From: Alitta virens
Taxonomy: Eukaryota; Annelida; Polychaeta; Phyllodocida; Nereididae
Assembly: GCA_932294295.1 (NCBI GenBank)
Contig: OW028579.1
Coordinates: 4,125,370-4,189,369 of the forward strand
Direction of reading: 5' to 3'
Length of the DNA stretch: 64,000 nt
This document shows, one piece after another, positions 56,205-64,000 of the stretch (the stretch's first letter is position 1; each line of letters starts with the position of its first letter). The translations under genes and the position numbers were made by a program. The notes under the pieces are model-generated. The model worked only from the letters and a program-made list of their open reading frames with translations, had not been told where the DNA came from and made no database searches.

Positions 56205-56223
56205 TGGTGGAGTTAATCCGGGC
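56205..56223 (+). promoter_or_regulatory. Putative tRNA primer-binding site
   Basis: TGGTGGAGTTAATCCGGGC begins with TGG, and its first 8 bases equal the complement of the 3' end of tRNA-Ala (CTCCACCA). Matching beyond 8 bases is weak. Confidence 0.4.
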
Positions 56224-56309
56224 ATTTAACAGCGTAAAGCAATAAGTTAAATTAAAGATCAAAATCTAGGTGTGCAAGCAACAGGAAAGGTACTATATGA
56301 TAAAATGCA

Positions 56310-56412
56310 AAGAGATTAAATTGAGAATAGACTGACGCTAGTGAGGGCGCCGGAGATAAGAGGGTTTAAATTAGGAATAGACTCACGCTGGCAAGAGCGC
56401 CAGAAATAACTA
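56310..56412 (+). repeat. Direct repeat of about 50 bp in the retrotransposon leader
   Basis: Two copies: TAAATTGAGAATAGACTGAC with AGGGCGCCGGAGATAA, and TAAATTAGGAATAGACTCAC with AGAGCGCCAGAAATAA. Confidence 0.7.
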
Positions 56413-56794
56413 GCATACAAGCCACAAGGGCAAAGTAATGAGCAACTGAATGAGAAAACCCCGGGAGAGAAACCAATCAGACAGATCAGATAACTAAGTG
56501 AGAAGATAGAAGGTGACAGCTGAGCGATAGGTAGTGAGAATAGCTAGGCAAGGCGGTAGGGAAAACGCACACCGCACAGAAAGGGCGATTAAGACCAAAA
56601 TAGAGTAAACTAATTAGCAAGAAATAAGAAAGTTATAGAAGAACTAAGAAAACACATTAGACTATTACGGAAACAGAGCACTTATGAACAAACCTGGGAA
56701 TTAAAACGAAGGTATTAGAAAGGGAATTAAGCACTAGAAAAAAATAAATAAATAAATTTCCTTTTTTCAAAGATAGACAAGGGAATCACTAGAT

Positions 56795-58021
56795 ATGGAG
56801 AGTGCGATGGATATAACCACAGCCTCGGGGCCTAATATTACAGCGACATTACCTAGACAAAGAGACATAGAATATTTTACGTCAAACGACCTGAAAGAAG
56901 CGGAATTAGCGATAGCTAGTACATTTGGGGAAACTATAGCAAGTTGTTTCTCAGCGAGTGCCAACGCACATTGGAATGCAGTTGACACAAGCTTTATTCA
57001 CCCAATACACAGAGTAATTTTTGAAAGAACTTCGCATAGAAAGATAGAGGCAGGGGAAGCGGCGAAGATACAAGCCACTGCTTATGCAGCCAAATTCATA
57101 AAGGGCCAAGACGTGAGAAAAGCTTTGGCCATGAGTTGGGAAGTACTAATTGGTATGAAACCACCAATGGGGGGCTTTACTCAAGGAGATCATGACACTT
57201 TCCACAGAAACTTAGCGGGGCCAACACTAGCATCAGGAGATAGTGATAGACTATGGAAGATAGCTAGTAAAATACACATGCTGGCTCAAAGAGAAATGAA
57301 TATACCAAACTTAACTAATTTGATGAGAAATGCATTCAGAAACCAATTTGGATTTGACCCAGACGACCGACATGTTACACAGCAGACTCCGAAGAAAATC
57401 ACAGGGGCCGCAGCCATCTCAACGGGGGGGCCGTTTGAGAACACCTCAACTGGTTGGAAGCCGTATGTACAAAGAATCACCTCAGAGGGCGCTGCCCACA
57501 AGCCGCCCACTGGCCCTACAGCAACTGGAATGCCTCACAACCCAGCAGCAACCAACCAAGCGACAACCGCCAGAAGTAGCCTCCAGGGATACATCCAGAC
57601 AACAGAACCCACAATGAAGTACAATAGACAATTACCCAATGCACCCATAACAAAGAATACAGAAAAATTAAAATCACCCCTAAAAAATAAACAATCCCAT
57701 GTTTCTGGATCTCCGGACCTAGAAGATCCACATGACCCTCCCTCTAAACCAGGTGCACATCCCTCGGGCGCTACACCAAAATTGTATAATTTCAAGAATG
57801 TTGTTTCAGCTATAAAAAGTCTCCAGGCATCGCTTGGCGGCCCGCTAGCCACATCGACCCCCGCTCATCAGACCAAAGCGCAGTCACATGAGGCCCCCTA
57901 CCTTGACCAAAACATGCAAACCCCAGAAGGGTCTTCCCCTTTGGTAACAGGGGGCCAGGGCAAAGGAGGGCAACAAAAATTCATGAAAAAGATGAGTCCA
58001 AGAAACCGAAGGATGAGATGA
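56795..58021 (+). CDS. Retrotransposon first ORF, 408 aa, unknown function
   Basis: It starts MESAMDITTASGPNITAT; the first ~200 residues look globular, with a helical composition, and the rest is Pro/Thr/Ser-rich and ends basic. No Cys knuckle or catalytic motif. It ends TGA overlapping the next start (ATGA at 58018-58021), as in stop-start coupling. Extra ORFs before gag are unusual in Ty3 elements. It might be the amino part of a split gag. Confidence 0.65.
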   Translation: MESAMDITTASGPNITATLPRQRDIEYFTSNDLKEAELAIASTFGETIASCFSASANAHWNAVDTSFIHPIHRVIFERTSHRKIEAGEAAKIQATAYAAKFIKGQDVRKALAMSWEVLIGMKPPMGGFTQGDHDTFHRNLAGPTLASGDSDRLWKIASKIHMLAQREMNIPNLTNLMRNAFRNQFGFDPDDRHVTQQTPKKITGAAAISTGGPFENTSTGWKPYVQRITSEGAAHKPPTGPTATGMPHNPAATNQATTARSSLQGYIQTTEPTMKYNRQLPNAPITKNTEKLKSPLKNKQSHVSGSPDLEDPHDPPSKPGAHPSGATPKLYNFKNVVSAIKSLQASLGGPLATSTPAHQTKAQSHEAPYLDQNMQTPEGSSPLVTGGQGKGGQQKFMKKMSPRNRRMR

Positions 58022-58911
58022 TACCAGCATACACGGCAGCGGAGCCGGGACCAGGTGTACCTAGATATCAACCCATGCCGCCTATTCCACCCCGTCCTAC
58101 CACCAGTGACCCGACGCTGGTGATCCAACCTCAATCTCAGCTGGCCACCCCATCAGCACCCTATGGACCCACAGCATACAGCAAACCCGACATTCCTCAG
58201 AACATTGCAGCATCAGGGAGTGACCAAGCAGGGGGGAATGATCTACTAGCCAAGGGGGGCCAACATATTAATCAGTTCATGACAAAGCCCATGATGGAAG
58301 CACAAAATGACCAAATAATTGGCCTGGCTTGTGACCCAGGGGGCATACCCACAGAAGTCAACAACTCACTTTTGCCTATTTCCAGAGCTAACTATCAGCC
58401 CACACAGAGCCCACCCAGGGCAGAGGCCGCGATTCAAAGGCTAATTACAACGTTGAGACCCAGCCAGGAGCTGACTGAACGCCATGTGAGGACCACAGAT
58501 CACCAAGCAAGTATGATGGAACAATACCAGACTAACCCATGTAACGGGAATGCCCCATCAGATCAGACTAACAATAGTGACCTGATCCAATTCCACGAGG
58601 TTCCACCTGTGACTCAAGTTGGGCGATCAATGCATACACAAACTAGCCCCATGGAGGATGAGAGCCAAGCGGCGTATGGACGAAATATGTCAAATTCAAG
58701 CTGGGGACAGTCAACAGTAAACGCTGCTTATGGTAAAACAGAAGCCGCTAGTATGGAATCAGAGGAAAGAAACGCCAGGAAGGTCACGCGCCCTGACCTC
58801 ACCAAGGTCACCCAATTCTTTCCCAAATCATATGATGGTGAAGGTAGCGAGGGCCGAGCCAAGGGGCATTGGTTGCTGTTTGAAAAATTTCTTAGAGTAT
58901 CATGTTATTGA
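58018..58911 (+). CDS. Retrotransposon second ORF (Pro/Gln-rich, runs into the capsid start)
   Basis: 297 aa, low complexity, rich in Pro, Gln, Thr and Ser. The last 40 residues resemble the start of a Ty3-type gag capsid domain (FFPKSYDGEGS, HWLLFEKFL). The capsid similarity then continues in the other frame, so the ORF probably ends by a frame change near 58890. Confidence 0.65.
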   Translation: MIPAYTAAEPGPGVPRYQPMPPIPPRPTTSDPTLVIQPQSQLATPSAPYGPTAYSKPDIPQNIAASGSDQAGGNDLLAKGGQHINQFMTKPMMEAQNDQIIGLACDPGGIPTEVNNSLLPISRANYQPTQSPPRAEAAIQRLITTLRPSQELTERHVRTTDHQASMMEQYQTNPCNGNAPSDQTNNSDLIQFHEVPPVTQVGRSMHTQTSPMEDESQAAYGRNMSNSSWGQSTVNAAYGKTEAASMESEERNARKVTRPDLTKVTQFFPKSYDGEGSEGRAKGHWLLFEKFLRVSCY

Positions 58912-59872
58912 GGATGATGAAACAGCAATTAAGTTCTTTAAGAAGGCGCTGTCAGGTGAAGCTAGAAATTGGTTTGCTGGGTTAATGGGGTGTGAAACAT
59001 TAGGGGAACTAAAAGAGGAGTTCCTAAACCGGTTTGCAGGTGGATTGGGATCGAGGCATGCAGCTAGCCAGAGTTTCTATGACCTTAAGAGAAAGGACAA
59101 TGAATCTTGGAATGAAGTGGTACAAAGAATTATGGAATTGAATAGAGTCTTGGGGTACAATGAATCGGCGCTGGTGGATAAATTAATGAAGGTAACACCA
59201 GCCGCCATAAGATTGAGAATAAAAGAACGAGGAGCCTCTAAATTTAAGGAAGTTGTTGAAATGTTGAAATTTTATGACAGGGAGGGCGAGGACGAAACCA
59301 AAGGTCACCTATTGGCTGGCAAGGCCACCACCTGCAAAGCAATAAGCCACATAAACGTGCAGCCAGCGACACAACAGCTAAACCAACAGTTGCAGGAGAT
59401 GTATGGAATAAACGAAGAGACTGGTAATTCATGGCAAGATGTCAGGTATGAGAATAAAGGAAGTACCCAACCAAGGCCACCGCAGAATAAGTCCAACTAC
59501 CAGCCCCCACAACATGACTACAATCCAATGACGCCACAATGGGACAACCCGCATGGTCCACCACGCTCAAACTACATGAGAGACGTCAGATGCTACTCAT
59601 GCCGCGAGTTGGGACATTTCGCCAGGACCTGCACACACAAGCCTATGCAGCAGGGACGTCACCCACAGAGTAACTACAGTCAGGACTACAGAGTGACCAG
59701 CCACAGCAACCAGGGAAATTACCCTCCACCACAGCCGAGGGGACCACCCACTAGCTATAGACAGCAGGGCATGAGACATCAAAACCGGCCACCTAGCCAA
59801 CACCAAGGGGGACCAGCAACCGGGGAATCATATTATCATAGAGGAGACTATCAGGATCAGCCGCATTTTTAG
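58730..59872 (+). CDS. Gag-like ORF with capsid and zinc knuckle
   Basis: From about 58900 it shows the retrotransposon gag pattern (FFKKALSGEARNWFAGL; ELKEEFLNRF; YDLKRKDNESWNEVVQRI). Near 59588-59631 it has a CCHC knuckle, CYSCRELGHFARTC, in a Gln/Pro/Arg-rich nucleocapsid tail. Gag binds and packages the element RNA. The first ~55 codons overlap the second ORF and are likely not used. Confidence 0.8.
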   Translation: MVKQKPLVWNQRKETPGRSRALTSPRSPNSFPNHMMVKVARAEPRGIGCCLKNFLEYHVIEDDETAIKFFKKALSGEARNWFAGLMGCETLGELKEEFLNRFAGGLGSRHAASQSFYDLKRKDNESWNEVVQRIMELNRVLGYNESALVDKLMKVTPAAIRLRIKERGASKFKEVVEMLKFYDREGEDETKGHLLAGKATTCKAISHINVQPATQQLNQQLQEMYGINEETGNSWQDVRYENKGSTQPRPPQNKSNYQPPQHDYNPMTPQWDNPHGPPRSNYMRDVRCYSCRELGHFARTCTHKPMQQGRHPQSNYSQDYRVTSHSNQGNYPPPQPRGPPTSYRQQGMRHQNRPPSQHQGGPATGESYYHRGDYQDQPHF

Positions 59873-59892
59873 AAAGGGGATCAGAGTGTAAA

Positions 59893-61626
59893 GTGCCAAC
59901 TGATACCCCTAATTCTGAGATAGGCACTAATGAGATAAACCCCATGGGATTTGAATCAGAAGATAGGAGAGTGAAATTTAATGAAAATGTGGCAGTTAGG
60001 GAAATTTTAGCAGACCCAGTAGATTGGGAGAATGAAATGGCTATAGAAGTAGGATCAATGAATGATGCAGTTTTTTCAATAGGTGAAGGCATGGAGAAAG
60101 TCAGGGTGATTTTTGACACAGGGGCAATTAGGACACTCATGTCAAGTGACACAGTGGCCGAGAGCAAATACCTTTCAGAACTTCCCAAAGAAGAAACAAA
60201 GCCGATGGTGTTTGTGGCTGGCGATGATGGAGAATTGCACTCGAATTATGTAATTAGAGTGCACCTTACATCGCCACAAGGCGTCATGCTGAGCCTGCCA
60301 GTGCACGTGGCAACTAATATGACACGTGACCTAATCCTGGTGGGAAATGACGTAATGACACAGGTGGCGGCTGTGGTGAACGTGGGGTTAAAACAAGTGG
60401 TGATACACAGGCCTGTCTATAGAATAGTGGCCATGAATAATTGCTCAATGAAGAATTGTGACAAGTATGTAGTGCTGGCGCATGTGAAACGTCCCTACAC
60501 TAACATGCCCAGTACTGAAGTATTTATGCTCAACCCAGTAAAAAATCTCAGTGGAGTCATAAAGAGCAACACAATAACATTTGTGGGTAATGTAGGCCTT
60601 GTACTTTGTGAGAACTTAAATGAACAAGAAGTAGAAATAAAGAAGGGAATGACGCTAGCTTATCTTGAATCAGTGGGGACGGTATTCATTGGCAGTGATA
60701 CCGCAGGATGGCCAGAAGGTAGGGAAAAGCTGATCCCTGCAGGAAGCGCCGCACTGCTGAAACTGATCACGAAGGTGGCTGGACAACCCAAACAGGGCCC
60801 CCAGCCAGACCACCGATCAAATGTTGTACTAAGCATGCCTAGCGAAGAACTTGAGAGACAGGGCATAGGGTCAATGGTGCAGAATGTGCAATCTAGCGAG
60901 CTCATGGCAGTAAGGTCAGAGAACTTGAGACTTTACCCATGGATGGATCCCGACGACGAAAGAGCTGATAAAACAAGAATGGAACTAATCAGCGAATCAC
61001 TACAATTCACGGACTCTATGCTGGATGAGGAAGAAAGAAACCAAGTGAAAACAATGGTGAGGAATCACGCCGACGCATTCGCATGTTATGACGAGGTGGG
61101 GCTATTGAAGGGCTACAAAGCAAGCATCCAGGTGACGGATGACTTCAAGCCATTTATACTGCGCCCATACCCCGTGTCACCATCACTCATCAAAGCCATG
61201 ACAAGCGAGGTGAAGAAATTAATGTTGCATAACATAGTGGAGCAGGGAAAAGCCATTTGCTACTCGCCAGTGTTTGTCCGAGAAAAACCCAATACCACCA
61301 AAGTGCGACTTATATTGGACGGACGACACATTAATTCCATGTCCGAATCAAAGCACCACCCCCTCCTCACAAAACCTGAGCTTCACACCAAACTGGCGTG
61401 CCTTGGAAACGTGAAGTATATCACGGCGATGGACATATCACAAGCATTCTACTCGATCGAATTGGACGAAAAAAGCAAACAATTGTATGGACTGTCTTTC
61501 TACTCATTATCCCAAAGCTACCGTTTATCGAGAATAGCCATTGGAGCCAAACCCTCTTTATCGCTCTGGAGTGAAGCTTTGGCGCAAGTCCTGCAAGGTC
61601 TCAAGTGGGGAGACGAGACAATGTAG
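59893..61626 (+). CDS. Pol part 1: aspartic protease and first half of reverse transcriptase
   Basis: The protease active site DTGA with the flap-like region is at about 60114-60125. RT fingers and palm follow: KLMLHNIVEQGKA, then VRLILDGRHIN, and AMDISQAFYSIELD as motif A with the catalytic Asp. The frame ends at 61626, a few codons before the YADD motif. A 5-bp direct repeat GAGAC-GAGAC at 61610-61619 lies at the break. Confidence 0.85.
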   Translation: MPTDTPNSEIGTNEINPMGFESEDRRVKFNENVAVREILADPVDWENEMAIEVGSMNDAVFSIGEGMEKVRVIFDTGAIRTLMSSDTVAESKYLSELPKEETKPMVFVAGDDGELHSNYVIRVHLTSPQGVMLSLPVHVATNMTRDLILVGNDVMTQVAAVVNVGLKQVVIHRPVYRIVAMNNCSMKNCDKYVVLAHVKRPYTNMPSTEVFMLNPVKNLSGVIKSNTITFVGNVGLVLCENLNEQEVEIKKGMTLAYLESVGTVFIGSDTAGWPEGREKLIPAGSAALLKLITKVAGQPKQGPQPDHRSNVVLSMPSEELERQGIGSMVQNVQSSELMAVRSENLRLYPWMDPDDERADKTRMELISESLQFTDSMLDEEERNQVKTMVRNHADAFACYDEVGLLKGYKASIQVTDDFKPFILRPYPVSPSLIKAMTSEVKKLMLHNIVEQGKAICYSPVFVREKPNTTKVRLILDGRHINSMSESKHHPLLTKPELHTKLACLGNVKYITAMDISQAFYSIELDEKSKQLYGLSFYSLSQSYRLSRIAIGAKPSLSLWSEALAQVLQGLKWGDETM

Positions 61627-62954
61627 CCTTTTACGCTGACGACGTATATGTTTTTACAGAGACCTTCGAAGAACACTTGGCCGCCCTGGAGGAGGTGCTG
61701 AGCCGTATCGAAGACCATGGTTTGAAGCTAAATCTCAAAAAGACACAATGGTCAGCTAAGTCTACTACAATATTGGGTTTTAATTATGTAGTAGTAAGCG
61801 GAGGACTGAAGGTAGAAGTGCCAAATAGCAAACGACAAGCGGCCGAGAAATTTAAAGAGCCAACGTCCAGAAAAGGGGTTAGAAAACTTTTGGGCTTTGC
61901 TACATTCCTGGCCTCTCATTTGCCAAATTTTCAGAGAATAGCCGGTCCCCTATATGACTTAACTAGTAGCAAGGTCAAGTTCACTTGGGGAGACAAAGAA
62001 CAAACTGCATTTGACGAGATTAAAGCATTACTAGTCAGCCCCGAGGTCTTGAAAGTACCAGTGTGTGGGTTCGATTTCGTGCTGAGAGTGGACGCATCAC
62101 ATGAGGGGATTGGTTGTGTCCTATCACAGGTCGCGCCAGGCGATGACATAGGTTCAAAATCAGAAAGGATAATCTCCTTTCAAGCAAAAAGGTTACAAAA
62201 TCTTCCCAAAATTAGCTCATCAGCTGAGCTCGAATTGAAGGGCATCTATGTGGCCATCTCCATGTATAGGCACTATTTGAGTGGGGAAACATTCAAGGTA
62301 ATCACCGACTCAAGCGGAGCTATAGGGATAATCCGACCCACTACTCAACAATCCAAAGCCACACCCAACTTAACCATCAAGTTGCTAGAACGACTCTCAC
62401 CTTTCAATTTCACAATAGAACATAGATCAGGTAAATCTTTGATTGATAGTGCCGATTTCTTGTCTAGAGAGGTAGTGCCGAGTGTGACAGAAGTAGATTT
62501 GACTGTCCCCTTGCCAAGGGAAGATGATATTTGGGAAGGCTTATGGAGAGGAGAGGAATCACTGATTGGAGGAATATTTGAATCACATGAAAGCGAACCA
62601 GAACCTAGGTATGGGCTGAGACAAAGAAGCAAGTTACAGAAGCCAGCCAGGTTCCAAGATGAAGGGACTGATGAGGTAACACTGAATGAACACGACAGGA
62701 AAGAAAATGTCGAAAGCGAGACAGAAGAAAGAAAGAGCACACCAGATGAACACCATGAAGTAAATGAAGACAGCGTAGCCGATGAACCATGCCCAGACCC
62801 CATCCCAATTGATCCAGATGATAGCGAAGCTGAATCACAAACGAATACGACACCAGAGGGCAGCAGCACTCAGGAGGGGGCCAAAACCCATATTGGCCGC
62901 AAGGGGAGCCACTGGTCCACATGGACGACGCCGGAAGGTTCATCATTACTCTAG
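61605..62954 (+). CDS. Pol part 2: RT catalytic YADD, RNase H, acidic linker
   Basis: FYADD at about 61628-61642 is the RT motif C. Then LKLNLKKTQW, ILGFNYVV and KLLGFATFLASHLPNFQR as in Ty3 RTs, RNase H with RVDASHEGIG (about 62090) and ITDSSGAIGI (about 62302), and HRSGKSLIDSADFLSR. A chromovirus chromodomain is not present here. The last 120 residues are acidic and unordered. The frame breaks near 62890. Confidence 0.85.
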   Translation: MGRRDNVAFYADDVYVFTETFEEHLAALEEVLSRIEDHGLKLNLKKTQWSAKSTTILGFNYVVVSGGLKVEVPNSKRQAAEKFKEPTSRKGVRKLLGFATFLASHLPNFQRIAGPLYDLTSSKVKFTWGDKEQTAFDEIKALLVSPEVLKVPVCGFDFVLRVDASHEGIGCVLSQVAPGDDIGSKSERIISFQAKRLQNLPKISSSAELELKGIYVAISMYRHYLSGETFKVITDSSGAIGIIRPTTQQSKATPNLTIKLLERLSPFNFTIEHRSGKSLIDSADFLSREVVPSVTEVDLTVPLPREDDIWEGLWRGEESLIGGIFESHESEPEPRYGLRQRSKLQKPARFQDEGTDEVTLNEHDRKENVESETEERKSTPDEHHEVNEDSVADEPCPDPIPIDPDDSEAESQTNTTPEGSSTQEGAKTHIGRKGSHWSTWTTPEGSSLL

Positions 62955-63820
62955 ACGACATAACAAAGATACCTGAGGAAGAAATCAGGCCAGGTAAATT
63001 TGTATGGTCAGATATAGTGAAGAGTGAGATAAAAATCAAACACTTGCCCAACCAATCAAGTATAGATAATTACTTTGATAGGATATCACAGGCCTGTGAC
63101 CAAGGACTGCTACTGCCCCTGTCAAAAAGAGACATGATAAGAAATCAGAGATTATCAGTGACTTACGGGGGTCTGTATAATTTCTTGCACAATGGAGTAT
63201 TACCCTCAGAGCAAAGGTGCAGCAAGAAAATTTTGGCTATGAGCGAAACTTTCGCGTTAGTGCATGACGTGTTGGTTCATATCTCCGAGAAAGACGAAGA
63301 TCAATTAGTGGTGAGGCCAGTATTGGATGAGAGCGACACATCCAAAGTGGTCACTAGGTCACACCTTGACCTCAAAAGTCACCACATTGGAATGCAACGG
63401 TTGTACACAATGCTAAGAACCCAGGTCTACGGCACCAAACTGTATCAAATAATTAAGGATGTGGTAGGGAACTGCCCAATTTGCATCCAGAAGTCGCCCG
63501 GTCCGGGGGATTGTGTGGGTTTTGATTTTTCAGAAGATCCTACTTTAGAAAGTAGAGGGCCAATGGATATAGTGTACATCGATTTGAAGTATATGCCAAC
63601 CGCAGCAGATGGGTACAAATACATTGTAGTATTAGCTGATGATTTCTCACGTTATGTCATGGCCGAGCCAATCAAAAATCGAACAAGCAATGAGATTTTG
63701 AATGTGATACTGCGATATGTTGCCATTGTGGGCTCACCTAAGACACTGGTAGCTGATCAAGATGGGAGCATGAGTGGGAAACAATTTGAAGCGGCATGCA
63801 AATTACTTGACATAAATTGA
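62921..63820 (+). CDS. Pol part 3: integrase, interrupted by a stop
   Basis: His-His-Cys-Cys zinc domain (SHLDLKSHHIGMQRL ... NCPICIQ) at about 63360-63490, first catalytic Asp in YIDLKYMP at about 63580, second in LVADQDGS at about 63755. A TGA at 63818-63820 interrupts it. Confidence 0.82.
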   Translation: MDDAGRFIITLDDITKIPEEEIRPGKFVWSDIVKSEIKIKHLPNQSSIDNYFDRISQACDQGLLLPLSKRDMIRNQRLSVTYGGLYNFLHNGVLPSEQRCSKKILAMSETFALVHDVLVHISEKDEDQLVVRPVLDESDTSKVVTRSHLDLKSHHIGMQRLYTMLRTQVYGTKLYQIIKDVVGNCPICIQKSPGPGDCVGFDFSEDPTLESRGPMDIVYIDLKYMPTAADGYKYIVVLADDFSRYVMAEPIKNRTSNEILNVILRYVAIVGSPKTLVADQDGSMSGKQFEAACKLLDIN

Positions 63821-64000
63821 AGATTTGTGCCAAACTTTTGCCATTTTTTCTCATTCGCTGAAAGGGCCATTGGGTCCATACAGCAGAGATTAGTAACCCT
63901 TACGGCCGAGGACTGTGAACAACATTGGGTGAATGGTGTTTATTTTGCAGTCTGGGCCACAAATAACATGACCACCTCAGAGGGCATTACTCCATTTGAA
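63821..64000 (+). pseudogene. Integrase continuation after the stop
   Basis: Downstream of the stop the same frame stays open to the window end and contains FAERAIGSIQQRL, the expected place of the third catalytic acid (Glu), and later TTSEGITPFE, a pattern usual in integrase carboxy parts. Confidence 0.75.

Larger units (their letters stand above)
53747..64000 (+). mobile_element. Ty3-type LTR retrotransposon, 3' end beyond the window
   Basis: Order: putative LTR, primer-binding site, leader, a first ORF, gag-like ORFs, protease, RT, RNase H, integrase. The protease-RT-RNase H-integrase order is that of Ty3/gypsy elements. Frame breaks at about 58890, 61610, 62890 and a stop at 63818-63820 show an inactive copy, unless one is a programmed shift. 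No env seen. The 3' LTR is not in the window, so LTR limits cannot be proven. Confidence 0.85.

Noticed and set aside
1..64000. CRISPR arrays, bacterial operons or prophage
   Set aside because: Splice structure, SINEs and LINEs show animal DNA; no spaced direct repeats of CRISPR type are present.

Overview
This is animal (eukaryotic) genomic DNA. It is AT-rich and intron-dense, has canonical GT-AG splice sites with in-phase short exons, and is heavily populated by transposable elements (Ty3-type LTR element, CR1/L2-like LINEs, PIF/Harbinger, Tc1/mariner, a hAT-like MITE, tRNA-derived SINEs). A non-vertebrate animal, probably a marine invertebrate, fits best. The species cannot be named from the sequence alone. 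There are no CRISPR arrays, operons or convincing RNA genes.

Two host genes can be reconstructed exon by exon. The first is a very long minus-strand gene. It starts at one of two duplicated signal-peptide exons (52494-52533 or 49128-49164), runs through seven exons for three Ig domains, a stalk and one transmembrane helix (35877 down to 31069), and then goes without a stop or a phase clash into the amino-terminal half of an SLC2/GLUT-type sugar-transporter domain (30119 down to 11053). Fourteen exons give 683 codons with every junction in phase, so the sequence supports a chimeric Ig-TM-GLUT protein. The transporter half is odd: the motifs after helices 4 and 6 are lost and an acidic repeat fills the central loop. 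The rest of the transporter (helix 7 onward) was not found here and would lie beyond the left edge. A short Ig-only form is also possible by reading through the intron after 30082.

The second gene is on the plus strand and nested inside the first intron of the first gene (37014-43265, ten exons, about 590 aa). It encodes a type I membrane protein with a signal peptide, a Cys-rich amino-terminal region, a divergent CUB-like domain, one transmembrane helix and a long acidic tail with several Tyr motifs, including one ITIM-like SAYVRL. Signal-type ectodomains, Tyr motifs and nesting make this locus look like a cell-surface recognition or signalling locus; the functional link between the two genes is inference.

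Layout: 0-7.4 kb, minisatellites and repeats without a clear gene; 7.9-9.6 kb, a non-autonomous Harbinger-like element; 9.8-10.1 kb, a MITE; 11.05-31.5 kb, transporter and membrane exons, with introns filled by a mariner copy, a LINE carrying an in-place inversion, a 2.75-kb Harbinger copy with TTA target duplication, two SINEs, a 1-kb purine tract and a recombinant Harbinger fragment; 31.4-35.9 kb, Ig exons; 37.0-43.3 kb, nested receptor with a Tc1 copy in an intron; 43.3-53.2 kb, mostly gene-free intronic DNA with a CpG-rich spot at 46.5-47.05 kb and the two signal exons; 53.7-64 kb, a Ty3-type retrotransposon with several frame breaks that runs off the right edge.
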